Assembly (NCBI GenBank): GCA_937871285.1
Contig: CALMQS010000039.1
Location: 62,001-126,000 of the forward strand
Length of the DNA stretch: 64,000 nucleotides
From: an uncultured Sphingobacteriales bacterium
GTDB taxonomy: Bacteria; Bacteroidota; Bacteroidia; Chitinophagales; Chitinophagaceae
Direction: 5' to 3'
Position 1 is the stretch's first letter. Every line of letters begins with the position of its first letter. The translations under genes were made by a program, and so were the position numbers. The notes under the pieces were generated by a model, which was not told where the DNA came from, did no database searches, and was given only the letters and a program-made list of their open reading frames with translations. Positions 43,678 through 52,869 of this stretch are shown here, in pieces.

Positions 43678-45786
43678 TTATACAGCCGATCCGTTGATCA
43701 TGCCCAAAAACGCCTCTTCATTAATGATTTTTATAGTTGCTATCTTCTTTGCCTTTTCAAACTTGGAGCCTGCGTCTTCTCCCACAACTAAGTAGTTCAG
43801 CTTACTGCTCACGCCGGTTAAAATGGCTCCGCCGTTTTCCTCCACAATGGCCTCCGCTTCGCTTCTTTTAAGCTTGTGGAGCGTGCCTGTAAAAAGAAAG
43901 GTTTGTCCTGCGAGGTTACTGCTGCTATGCAATGCTTTCTTTTCATTTTTAAGCTGCAATCCTATATCTTCCAACTGGTGCAGCATTTGTATGTTTTGTT
44001 CATTATGAAAAAACTGGTATACGCTTCCCGCCACTTTAGGACCCACATCTTCCAGCTCCTGTAATTGCTCACCCGTAAACCGGGTATAATCCAGCAGGTG
44101 ATCAACCCGTTGTGCCAGCACTTTAGCCGTAGTTTCACCTATATAACGTATGCCCAATCCGTATATCAACCGGTGTAGCGGTTGCTTTTTGGAAGCGGCT
44201 ATAGCTGCCTCCATATTCGTTACGCTCTTCTCTCCAAAGCCCTCCATTTTCCGGATCTTTTCAAAAGGGAGATGATAAATACCGGGAATATCCCTGAGGT
44301 AATCAAGCGCATAGAACTTTCGTACAATTGCATCACCCAAACCCCGTATATCCATAGCATCCTTGCTGTTGAAATGAATAATCCGTTCTACAATCTGTGC
44401 CGGGCAGTTGTTACTGTTGTTGCATCGCCATACCGCCTCATCTTCCGGCTTCTCCAGGGCATAACCGCAAACCGGACAGTTCACCGGAAAGTGAATGATC
44501 GCCTCATCACCTGTTCTGAGCTCAGGAAAGGATTTCACTACCTGCGGAATCACATCACCCGACCGTTCTATTAAAATAGTATCGCCCAATTGCAGGTTCT
44601 TCTCTTTAATATATTCTTCATTATGCAATGAAATGCTGCCTACGGTAACGCCCCCCACCTGCACGGGATCAATTTTTGCCACAGGCGTAACGGCCCCGGT
44701 TCTGCCTACCTGAAATTCTACCGCCATCAGCTTGCTGGTACCCTGCCTGGCCTTAAATTTATAAGCGATTGCCCAACGGGGATGGTGTGTGGTCATACCT
44801 AATCTTTCCTGTATTGCCAAATCATTTACCTTAATCACCATACCATCAATTTCATAAGGCAGTTCATCCCGCTGTTTTTCGAAAACTTCGCAGTATTCAA
44901 TAATGGCAGATATGCCTTTAAATACTTTTTTTTCTTTTTCAGGGCTTCTGAACCCCAGTTCCCACAACATTTTTAAGGAACCGCTATGCGTTTGTAAGGC
45001 CGGCGGAGCACTATGTTTTGGCAAAAGACTTACATCGCTTATATGATACAGGAATGCTTCTAAGTTCCTGCGGCTTACTTCTCTGGGGTCTTTAATCCGC
45101 AATGAGCCTGCAGCGGCATTACGCGGATTAGCCAGCCTGTCTGCCCCCTGTTCTTCCAGCATATCATTATAGGCTTTGAAATGATTTTTATTCATCAGCA
45201 CCTCGCCCCGGATTTCAATTTGTTGTATACCATAAGCCGAAAAATTTGCCGACAGGGGTACCGATCTGATCTGCCGGATGTTCGCAGTAATATCATCTCC
45301 TACCACGCCATCGCCCCTGGTAACGCCACGCACCAGCATATCGTTTTCATATATCAGTGAAATACTGGCCCCGTCGAACTTGGGTTCAACGCAATATTCC
45401 ATTTCACTTAAACCACTAAGTTCCTTTGCTTTACGGTCAAAATCAATCAGGTCGGCTGCATCGTATGAATTATCGAGCGACAGCATGGGTACCAGGTGCT
45501 GTACTTTGGGGAAATCTTTGATAAGCCCTTTGGATACCCGTTGTGTGGGAGAGTCTGCCGTAATGAGTTCCGGGTGTTCCTGCTCTGTTTTTTCCAGCGC
45601 CTTATACAACTGGTCATATTCTGCATCAGCAATAAGCGGGTCATTCATTATATAATAGCGATACTCGTGAAAGCGCAGCACACTGCGCAGTTCATTCATT
45701 TGTGACGCATCAATTCCTTCACCGGTATGTTTTAAAAAAGTTACGGTTTGCTGCTGTAAATGCTGTGTTTGTTCTTTAGTATACAT
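43678..45786 (-). CDS. ligA: NAD-dependent DNA ligase LigA
   Basis: Seals nicks in DNA during replication and repair using NAD. 702 residues with the full set of domains: Ia NAD-binding region, adenylation domain with KFDG (Lys136), OB fold (VGRTGAVTPVAKIDPVQVGGV), zinc finger CPVCGYALEKPEDEAVWRC and CPAQ, helix-hairpin-helix repeats (about 480-600) and a C-terminal BRCT domain (about 620-700, FLFTGTLHKLKRSEAE). Intact and normal in length. Confidence 0.97.
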   Translation of the reverse strand: MYTKEQTQHLQQQTVTFLKHTGEGIDASQMNELRSVLRFHEYRYYIMNDPLIADAEYDQLYKALEKTEQEHPELITADSPTQRVSKGLIKDFPKVQHLVPMLSLDNSYDAADLIDFDRKAKELSGLSEMEYCVEPKFDGASISLIYENDMLVRGVTRGDGVVGDDITANIRQIRSVPLSANFSAYGIQQIEIRGEVLMNKNHFKAYNDMLEEQGADRLANPRNAAAGSLRIKDPREVSRRNLEAFLYHISDVSLLPKHSAPPALQTHSGSLKMLWELGFRSPEKEKKVFKGISAIIEYCEVFEKQRDELPYEIDGMVIKVNDLAIQERLGMTTHHPRWAIAYKFKARQGTSKLMAVEFQVGRTGAVTPVAKIDPVQVGGVTVGSISLHNEEYIKEKNLQLGDTILIERSGDVIPQVVKSFPELRTGDEAIIHFPVNCPVCGYALEKPEDEAVWRCNNSNNCPAQIVERIIHFNSKDAMDIRGLGDAIVRKFYALDYLRDIPGIYHLPFEKIRKMEGFGEKSVTNMEAAIAASKKQPLHRLIYGLGIRYIGETTAKVLAQRVDHLLDYTRFTGEQLQELEDVGPKVAGSVYQFFHNEQNIQMLHQLEDIGLQLKNEKKALHSSSNLAGQTFLFTGTLHKLKRSEAEAIVEENGGAILTGVSSKLNYLVVGEDAGSKFEKAKKIATIKIINEEAFLGMINGSAV

Positions 45787-45915
45787 AGCGCATATTTTCT
45801 GCTGTAAAAGTAGTTCAAAGCAGTATAAGCAGCATAAGGTTAGCCTGTATTATCTTTTTGATGCATAATGGCCGGGGTGTTTTAATTTTATGCTTTACCC
45901 GCACAATTGGTTTTT

Positions 45916-47556
45916 ATGAAATTGTTGTATTCCCTAATCGCAGTATGCAGCATACTATCCTGTAACACCAAAAAGAAGGTTGATCTTATTGTACACCATG
46001 CAGTGATCTATACCATCGACAGCAGCTTTAGTATAGCAGCGGCTTTGGCAGTAAACAAAGGGAAAATAGTGGCTGCCGGCAGTAATGAAGCCATCCTCGA
46101 ACACTATACTTCAGATAATATAACAGATGCAAAAGGGAAATTTATTTATCCCGGGTTCATTGATGCGCATGCTCACTTTTATGGCTATGCGCTGAGTTTG
46201 CAGGAAGTGGATCTTACAGGAACGAAAAGCTGGGATGAATGTATAGTGCGTATAAAAGATTTTGTAAAAACGAAAGCCGTTCAACCCGGACAATGGATCA
46301 TTGGAAGAGGCTGGGATCAGAACGACTGGCACAATAAAGCTTTCCCTGATAAAGCCAGGCTGGATGCGGAATTTCCCGGGCATCCTGTTTTACTAACGCG
46401 CATTGACGGGCATGCGGCTATTGCCAGCCAGATGGCTTTAACCAAAGCAGGCGTGCAGCCCGGAGAAACGATAGCAGGCGGGCTCATTGAAGTGAATAAA
46501 GGCCGCCTTACGGGTATTTTAGTTGACAACGCGGTAGGCCGGGTAAGCGGCATTATTCCTGAACAGGATGCGGAAGTTATAGAAGCCGCTTTTAAACAGG
46601 CTGAAAACAATTGTTTTGCCGCGGGACTAACCACTATCGTGGATTGTGGCTTGATGAAGGAGCAGGTGAGCCGTATAGATACGTTGCAAAAGAACGGAAC
46701 GCTCCGCATGAAAATAGTAGCGCTACTATCCGATAGCCCCGAAAACTATGATTATTATCTGAGCAGGGGTGTTTATAAAACAGACCGTTTGCATGTGAAC
46801 GGATTTAAGTTGTTTGCGGATGGCGCATTGGGTTCAAGAGGCGCCTGCCTGCTGCAGCCCTACCATGACCGGCCGGACTGGAAGGGCTTCCTGCTCAGCA
46901 ATGCGGAGCATTACAAAGAGGTGTTGCAAAAACTATACGATTCACCCTTTCAGGCATGCACACACGCTATTGGCGATTCTGCTAACCGTGCTATCCTTAA
47001 GCTGTATGCCGGTATCTTAAAAGGAAAGAATGACCGGCGCTGGCGTATTGAACATGCGCAGGTAATTGACAGCGCCGATTTTGACCGGTTTGGAAATTAC
47101 AGTATTATACCTTCTGTTCAGCCCACCCATGCCACATCCGATATGTATTGGGCGGCAGACCGGTTAGGTGCAAACCGCATGAAAGGAGCGTATGCGTATC
47201 ATCAATTACTACTGCAAAACGGGTGGATTGCCTTGGGAACCGATTTCCCGGTGGAAGATATTAGCCCGTTCAAAACATTTTATGCGGCGGTTGTAAGAAA
47301 AGACATACAAAATTTTCCGCCCAATGGCTTTCAAACTGAAAATGCGTTAACCAAAGAACAGGCATTGAAGGGCATAACAATATGGGCAGCCAAAGGAAGT
47401 TTTGAAGAAAAGGAAAAAGGAAGCATTGAAAAAGGGAAATGGGCCGATTTTATTATTACCGATACCGATATCATGCAATGCGATCCATCTGATATTTTAA
47501 ATACACAGGTATTATATACTTACGTGAACGGGGAAAAGGTATATGAAAGTAAATAG
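45916..47556 (+). CDS. amidohydrolase-3 family lipoprotein
   Basis: A 546-residue metal-dependent hydrolase anchored by a lipobox SILSC (Cys16). The amidohydrolase barrel has DAHAHFYGYAL (HxH metal ligands), LFADGALGSRGACLL, the metal His in ACTHAIGDSANRAIL, EHAQVIDSADF and LGTDFPVEDISPF, then a C-terminal beta subdomain (GKWADFIITDTDI). It resembles exoenzyme-regulatory AepA and related enzymes whose substrates are largely unknown. ATG 45916 is used; a TTG three codons upstream precedes it. Confidence 0.88.
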   Translation: MKLLYSLIAVCSILSCNTKKKVDLIVHHAVIYTIDSSFSIAAALAVNKGKIVAAGSNEAILEHYTSDNITDAKGKFIYPGFIDAHAHFYGYALSLQEVDLTGTKSWDECIVRIKDFVKTKAVQPGQWIIGRGWDQNDWHNKAFPDKARLDAEFPGHPVLLTRIDGHAAIASQMALTKAGVQPGETIAGGLIEVNKGRLTGILVDNAVGRVSGIIPEQDAEVIEAAFKQAENNCFAAGLTTIVDCGLMKEQVSRIDTLQKNGTLRMKIVALLSDSPENYDYYLSRGVYKTDRLHVNGFKLFADGALGSRGACLLQPYHDRPDWKGFLLSNAEHYKEVLQKLYDSPFQACTHAIGDSANRAILKLYAGILKGKNDRRWRIEHAQVIDSADFDRFGNYSIIPSVQPTHATSDMYWAADRLGANRMKGAYAYHQLLLQNGWIALGTDFPVEDISPFKTFYAAVVRKDIQNFPPNGFQTENALTKEQALKGITIWAAKGSFEEKEKGSIEKGKWADFIITDTDIMQCDPSDILNTQVLYTYVNGEKVYESK

Positions 47557-47582
47557 GGCTTGCTTCTGTTTGAGCAGGCCTC

Positions 47583-48443
47583 TTAATAAACGGGGTGTCC
47601 CTCAATTCTAAAATCCTTGCTGAAGATCAATATCTCTTTAGAGCTTTTATCATTGCTCATGCCGTATTTCCAGTTGGGCGTAAGGATATGAAAGCCTTCA
47701 TACATTTCCCTGATCGGCGCACAATCATTATACGATAATATCCAGTGTTCCCTTTTTTTTAAAATCTCCGATAGCCCTTCATGGTCAAATCCTTTATGGG
47801 CGTCGCCTTTCCTGCCATATAAGGAACTTCCGATCAGGTAGGGCGGATCAAGATAAGTGAATGCATGCGGATGATCTGCCAGCGATTGTTTGAAATCTCC
47901 ATTCGCAACGGTTATATTCGGATTATAAAAGTTCCTGAGTCTTTCAATTGCAGATAAGGTAAACCGGGGATGGTGAGGTGACATGCCACCTGAAAGGGTG
48001 GAACCTGAAAAAGAAGAGCGGTTCAGCACATAATATACTGCCGCTCTTTGCAATTTGGTTTTGAAGCGGGTTTGTGTTTTCTGCAGGGCATAAAAGGTAT
48101 CCTTAGGAAGGGGGAAATATTTTTCTACTGCTTTTGCCAGTTCTCCCGGCTTGGTAACAACACATTCCCAGAATTCCACAAGCGGGGGGAAAACATCGTA
48201 GCCATATACTTTGGTTCCTTTTGCCGCTATAGCCAGTTCAATGGAGCCACCACCAAAAAAGGGCGATAAAAGCTTGTCGAGCCGCTTCGGAAAAAATTGT
48301 GTGATGAAATCAACCCCTCTTGTTTTTCCTCCGGGGTAACGGAGCAGGGAACGGCTGGTGTAATTACCGCCCGGGCCAGTTAATGCACTATTCGACCATT
48401 CAGGCAGCTCATCAACTATATTTCCTGGTTTAATACTCCTCAT
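47583..48443 (-). CDS. DNA adenine methylase (D12/Dam class), orphan
   Basis: A 286-residue N6-adenine methyltransferase. Motifs: RYPGGK (35-40, SAM binding), FFGGGS (62-67), and catalytic DPPY (199-202). No restriction endonuclease, specificity subunit or modification neighbour lies within the window, so it is an orphan methylase or a remnant of a restriction-modification system. The target sequence cannot be told. The N-terminal 33 residues before the SAM motif are not conserved. Confidence 0.88.
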   Translation of the reverse strand: MRSIKPGNIVDELPEWSNSALTGPGGNYTSRSLLRYPGGKTRGVDFITQFFPKRLDKLLSPFFGGGSIELAIAAKGTKVYGYDVFPPLVEFWECVVTKPGELAKAVEKYFPLPKDTFYALQKTQTRFKTKLQRAAVYYVLNRSSFSGSTLSGGMSPHHPRFTLSAIERLRNFYNPNITVANGDFKQSLADHPHAFTYLDPPYLIGSSLYGRKGDAHKGFDHEGLSEILKKREHWILSYNDCAPIREMYEGFHILTPNWKYGMSNDKSSKEILIFSKDFRIEGHPVY

Positions 48444-48493
48444 GGCAATTCAAATTTCCCGGGAGTTGTAACTCCATCTCTAATTTACACAGC

Positions 48494-48623
48494 AAAGGGG
48501 CTGTCTAAAAAGTAATATTTTGCCACAAAGGCACGAAGCCACGAAGAAAATAAAACCTGAAGATTATGACTCTGTGTCTTAGTGGCATATCTTCTATACC
48601 GGCCCTTTTGAGACAGCCCCTTT
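48494..48623. repeat. family A palindromic MITE-like element, copy 2
   Basis: About 130 bp with terminal repeats AAAGGGGCTGTCTAAAAAG and CTTTTGAGACAGCCCCTTT, the most symmetric of the three copies. The inner GCCAC (48522-48526) is inverted against GTGGC (48582-48586). Positioned between the desaturase stop and the methylase start, both on the minus strand. Confidence 0.85.
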
Positions 48624-48659
48624 ACCCTATTATATTTTGGAACCAATATTATTTATTGC

Positions 48660-49730
48660 TTACGGTTTTTGTCCCAACTGCTTCATAAACCGGTAATGCG
48701 ATGCTACCGCTGCGCCAAGTGAAGGATAATAGATGTATTGCAAACCAAACTGCTGACAGGTTTGCTGTACTATTTTACTAATGGCCGGGTAGTGCACGTG
48801 GCTGATACGGGGAAACAGGTGGTGTTCGATCTGGAAATTCAATCCGCCCACAAGCCATGAAAGGAATTTATTATTTGCCGCGAAATTGGCCGTGGTTTTT
48901 ACCTGGTGGATGGCCCACTCGTTTTCAATTTTTTTAGGCTCAATACCTGCCACTTCAAATTCTGCATGCTCTACCACATGCGCCAGTTGAAATACCACCG
49001 CAAGCGTTAATCCCAAAACAAAATGCATCACCAGGAAGCCTAACAACCAGGGCTGCCAGCCTAATACCAGGATTGGAATAACAATGGTAATGGCGATGTA
49101 CAGTAATTTGGATATCCAGAAAGTAAGATGCTCCTGTATGTCCATTGGCTTTAATGGCGTGGTGTATACTTTGCGGGTTACATATTTTATATAATCCGTA
49201 ATAAACAACAGGAAGAGGGAGGTAAATCCGTAAAGAAAAAACATATAGAACTGCTGGTAACGGTGAATGGGCTTCCAGGGCTGTGTGGAACATTCACGCA
49301 TAAAAGGCATGTTATTAATGTCATCATCAATACCATCAATATTGGTATACGTATGATGCACGATATTATGCTTCAGTTTCCATAAAAAAGCATTTCCGCC
49401 CAGCGCATTCATACTTAAGCCAAACAGGTCGTTTACCCATTTGCGTGTGGAGTAGCTGCCATGACAGGCGTCGTGCATGATGTTAAAACCAATGCTGGCG
49501 AGGGTAAACCCGAATAAGCCACTCAGCAATATGCCTGTAAAGAGGTTAAGCGGAAGCAATAACAGGGAAAGATAGATCAGTATGGCGGCCGGTATAAGTA
49601 CGGCCGATTTTAAATACAACTTCCAGTTACCGGTTTTGCGGATATTATTATCAATAAAATATTGATCTACGTTCGCTTTTAGCGCATTAAAGAACACTTT
49701 GTTCTTATTGTTGAAAGTAACCTTGTACAT
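48660..49730 (-). CDS. membrane fatty acid desaturase
   Basis: A 356-residue membrane di-iron desaturase. The three His boxes are HDACH (86-90), HNIVHH (121-126) and QIEHHLFP near 310. Several hydrophobic segments lie between. The QIEHH third box places it with front-end/acyl-lipid or acyl-CoA desaturases (delta-6 type in some annotations); the chain position it acts on is not known. It would introduce double bonds into membrane lipids. A minus-strand TACCTTTG box at 49874-49881 may be its promoter. Confidence 0.9.
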   Translation of the reverse strand: MYKVTFNNKNKVFFNALKANVDQYFIDNNIRKTGNWKLYLKSAVLIPAAILIYLSLLLLPLNLFTGILLSGLFGFTLASIGFNIMHDACHGSYSTRKWVNDLFGLSMNALGGNAFLWKLKHNIVHHTYTNIDGIDDDINNMPFMRECSTQPWKPIHRYQQFYMFFLYGFTSLFLLFITDYIKYVTRKVYTTPLKPMDIQEHLTFWISKLLYIAITIVIPILVLGWQPWLLGFLVMHFVLGLTLAVVFQLAHVVEHAEFEVAGIEPKKIENEWAIHQVKTTANFAANNKFLSWLVGGLNFQIEHHLFPRISHVHYPAISKIVQQTCQQFGLQYIYYPSLGAAVASHYRFMKQLGQKP

Positions 49731-49904
49731 TTATTTAGTTTTTCCTGATGTGTGTGGTATATGGCGTATACCGTGCAATTAATGAATAACGTTTGTTTGG
49801 GGGAATAAATTTCAAAATCTATCTCACCTTTTCTCCTCTTGCTCAATAACTATTGATTTTACAGGCGGATGGGCAAAGGTACGGCTTTTATAGTGAAAAA
49901 GATG

Positions 49905-50291
49905 CTAATTCATCTTAAACGGAACGATCATATCAAATACGGGGATCTTAACATCAAATTGCTTTTTAGACGCAATATTTTCCATTACGTAGGTTCCGTA
50001 CATTTTACCCATTTCCGTACGCAGGTTACAGCCACTTACATACTGGTATTGTTCGCCGGGGTTAATCTGGGGCTGAACGCCTACCACACCTTCCCCCTCT
50101 ACTTCCCGCTGGGTGCCATTGCTGTCGAATATATACCAGTGCCGCCGCAGCAACTTTACAGGAAATGCATTATTGTTCTGTAAGGTAATGCGGTAAGCAA
50201 ACATGAACTCACCGCTTACGGGATTACTGTAATCCGGCTGGTAGAATGTTTCAACCGTTACTGTTACCCCTTCCGTTACTTTTGATGCCAT
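49905..50291 (-). CDS. apaG: ApaG family protein
   Basis: A 128-residue ApaG protein (E. coli ApaG 125). It has the fibronectin-like beta fold with VTVETFYQPDYSNPVSGEF, MFAYRITLQNNNAF, LLRRHWYI, GEGVVGVQPQINPGE and YQYVSGCNL. Annotated elsewhere as a Co2+/Mg2+ efflux protein, though its direct function is unsettled. The start MASKVTEGV (50291) is the family start; an in-frame start at 50330 adds an unconserved 13 residues. Confidence 0.93.
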   Translation of the reverse strand: MASKVTEGVTVTVETFYQPDYSNPVSGEFMFAYRITLQNNNAFPVKLLRRHWYIFDSNGTQREVEGEGVVGVQPQINPGEQYQYVSGCNLRTEMGKMYGTYVMENIASKKQFDVKIPVFDMIVPFKMN

Positions 50292-50446
50292 TGCCTTACC
50301 ATAGTTTGGCTTAAAAGTAGCAAAAAACAATGACAGCCTGCGGAATTAATGAGAATTTTATATACGCAACCAAATCCGGTTTACCTTTACCGCAAAATCT
50401 GATGTGCCTTTTAATTCATATATATTAATATTAAATTCTTGTAATC

Positions 50447-51898
50447 ATGAAAATTGCCGTAGCCAAAGGTGATGGAATAGGACCTGAGATAATGGATGCC
50501 GCTTTAAGCATATTTGAAGCCAATAAAGTGCCGCTTGAATATGAGTTTGTAGATATGGGAAAATGGGTTTTTGATAAGGGTTTTTCAAATGGAATGACGC
50601 CGGAAGCCAGGCTCACCATAGAAAGCCTCGGGCTGCTGTTTAAAGGCCCAATGGAAACACCCAAGGGCAAAGGGGTAAAAAGCATCAATGTAACTGCCCG
50701 CAAAACCTGGAATACTTTTGCGAACAAAAGAGTGTTTCAAACCCTGCACGGCGTAGATACCGTTTTTTCAAAAGCGGGAATACCCATTGATATTACGGTG
50801 GTAAGAGAAAATATTGAAGATACTTACGGTGGTATTGAACACATGCTTACGCATGATGTGGCTTTGAGCCGCCGCTTTATTACCCGCCCCGGAAGTGAAC
50901 AGGTGATCCGGTATGCCTTTGAAATGGCTAAGCTAAAAAAGGCCAGGCGTGTGAGCTGCGGCCATAAAGCCAACATTATGAAAATAACGGATGGCTTGTT
51001 TTTGGAATGTTTTTATGAGGTAGCTAAAGCATACCCCGAACTGAAAGCGGATGATATTATTGTAGATGATCTTTGCATGAAGTTAGTAACCCGGCCCGAT
51101 GCTTTTGACGTGGTGGTGCTCACTAATTTACAGGGCGATATTGTATCGGATCTGTGCGCAGGACTGGTAGGAGGGTTAGGCTTTGCGCCTTCCGCCAATA
51201 TAGGCGATCATATTTCTATTTTTGAAGCAGTGCATGGTACCGCACCGGATATTGCAGGAAAAAATATAGCCAATCCTACCGCTTTAATATTAAGTGGCGT
51301 ATCTATGCTGCTGCACCTGGGTTTAACAGAGAATGCGGGGTTAATAGAAAATGCGCTGCTGTATACTTTGGAAAGTGGTGTGCATACCGGTGATTTCGGT
51401 GATAAATCCACACCTGCTGTAAATACAACAGAATTTGCCAATGCCATCATAAGCAATCTTGGTAAAAAACCGGAATTTAACGCAAAGCTCGTTATAGCCA
51501 ACAAGCCTGGTACGCCTGTTCCTTTTAAGCTGCAGCAAAATGCCATGATGGTGTCAAAAGAAACCGGTGATGAAAATATTGTGGGTGTTGATATGTTCAT
51601 AGAAAGTGATGAGCAGCCCATGGTTATTGCTAACAAATGCCAGCGGCATGCCGGGGTTAAATTTAAATTAGTAAACATCAGTAACCGCGGCACGCAGGTG
51701 TGGCCTACCGGTTCGGTATACACGAACCTGGTAAACTTATACAATGTGCGGTTCGAAAGCCTTGATGAAGAACCGCTTACCCAGCAGGATGTACTCGGGC
51801 TTTATGTAAGCCTGAGCGGTAACTTTAAAATATGCTCTTCCGAGCTGCTGAATATGTGGGGTGATAAGAAAGCGTACAGCCTGGCCCAGGGCCAGTGA
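50447..51898 (+). CDS. icd: isocitrate dehydrogenase, extended (Thermus-like) type
   Basis: Oxidises isocitrate to 2-oxoglutarate in the TCA cycle. 483 residues. The decarboxylating dehydrogenase core has VAKGDGIGPEIMDAAL, VRENIEDTYGGIEH, DDLCMKLV, NLQGDIVSDLCAGLVGGLGFAPSANIG and FEAVHGTAPDIAGKNIANP. An extra C-terminal domain (about 345-483) is absent from E. coli Icd but present in Thermus-type enzymes. The coenzyme (NAD or NADP) is not certain from sequence. Monocistronic by position. Confidence 0.9.
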   Translation: MKIAVAKGDGIGPEIMDAALSIFEANKVPLEYEFVDMGKWVFDKGFSNGMTPEARLTIESLGLLFKGPMETPKGKGVKSINVTARKTWNTFANKRVFQTLHGVDTVFSKAGIPIDITVVRENIEDTYGGIEHMLTHDVALSRRFITRPGSEQVIRYAFEMAKLKKARRVSCGHKANIMKITDGLFLECFYEVAKAYPELKADDIIVDDLCMKLVTRPDAFDVVVLTNLQGDIVSDLCAGLVGGLGFAPSANIGDHISIFEAVHGTAPDIAGKNIANPTALILSGVSMLLHLGLTENAGLIENALLYTLESGVHTGDFGDKSTPAVNTTEFANAIISNLGKKPEFNAKLVIANKPGTPVPFKLQQNAMMVSKETGDENIVGVDMFIESDEQPMVIANKCQRHAGVKFKLVNISNRGTQVWPTGSVYTNLVNLYNVRFESLDEEPLTQQDVLGLYVSLSGNFKICSSELLNMWGDKKAYSLAQGQ

Positions 51899-51981
51899 GA
51901 AAACATAGAAACAATAGGTACACATCGTTTTTAATATACCCCCATCATGTTTTCCTATGCCCTATTGTGCCTGTGTATTGA
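51898..51981. repeat. palindromic repeat, family B, copy 2 (diverged)
   Basis: Starts at the icd stop. ACATAGAAACAATAGGTACACA and CCTATGCCCTATTGTGCC mirror the family B words at 8447-8503, with an insertion in the centre. This copy is more diverged. Confidence 0.4.
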
Positions 51982-52076
51982 ATACAACAAACGAGCCACA
52001 TAGTACATGCCTATGAAATCAATGTTCCTGTGCAAAAACATCCAAAACTCAGGTTAGATTAGAACAGGCACCTTAA

Positions 52077-52128
52077 CCCTGCCTTTCCCTGTACCCTGCA
52101 ACCTGTACCCTATACCCTGCAACACCCT
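52077..52128. repeat. degenerate short-word repeat tract
   Basis: Near-tandem CCCTGCAACCTGTACCCTAT words right against the LysE stop. Related to 19500 and 37490. Confidence 0.55.
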
Positions 52129-52770
52129 TCACTGTACTTTATCACTCCAAAAAATGATCCCATATATTAAGGCAAAGGCAAAGGCAATTAAAATACCTCC
52201 TGAAATTTTAGTGATCACTGAAATATTATGAACGGTTAGCTTCTTACGCAAACTCCCCGCCAGCAGTACTTTTGCCGCGTCTGCCAGCATATTAAAAACG
52301 ATACAGATTGTAAAGATGATGATCCGCTGCTGAAGGGTGTGGCTTACTGCAAATGCCGTTGCATTTACCAGCCAAAAAATAATAACACTGGGGTTAAGGG
52401 TATTGATCAGGAACCCGGAAAAAAAAATCTGGGTATGGTCGCCCCTGCCTAATTTAATCTCCAGCCCGCCGCCGTTTACCCTTATCCTTGTTTTTTTGAA
52501 AAAGAGATAATAGACGCCCATAGCCAGCAAAAAAGAGCTGCCGGTATAGCCAATCAGCTTTTTATATTCCAGCAATTCTTTCACCAGTTCGGTAAAGGCA
52601 TTGCATAACACTACCAGGATTATATCGCTTATCCATACACCCGCAACAAAACTAAAGCCGCCTTCGTGGCCATTATAAATACTCTGCTTTATTATGGTAA
52701 AGATAACCGGGCCAACAGACAAGGCTAAAACTAACCCCAGCGCCAATCCTTTCAAAAGGGCCTCAATCAT
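52129..52770 (-). CDS. LysE family exporter
   Basis: A 213-residue inner-membrane protein of the LysE/RhtB amino-acid efflux superfamily with about six helices. The N-terminus ALLKGLALGLVLALSVGPVIF followed by TIIKQSIYNGHEGGFSF, and FLINTLNPSVIIFWL, are characteristic. The substrate (lysine, arginine, homoserine or another compound) cannot be predicted. Confidence 0.9.
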   Translation of the reverse strand: MIEALLKGLALGLVLALSVGPVIFTIIKQSIYNGHEGGFSFVAGVWISDIILVVLCNAFTELVKELLEYKKLIGYTGSSFLLAMGVYYLFFKKTRIRVNGGGLEIKLGRGDHTQIFFSGFLINTLNPSVIIFWLVNATAFAVSHTLQQRIIIFTICIVFNMLADAAKVLLAGSLRKKLTVHNISVITKISGGILIAFAFALIYGIIFWSDKVQ

Positions 52771-52869
52771 GGTTTACCGTTTAAATTCATCAATTTGGAA
52801 ACATAAATGTAAGAAACCATGATTAACTGCTCATGTAAAAATCCGTTAACCCTGTGCCGGTAAGTGATT

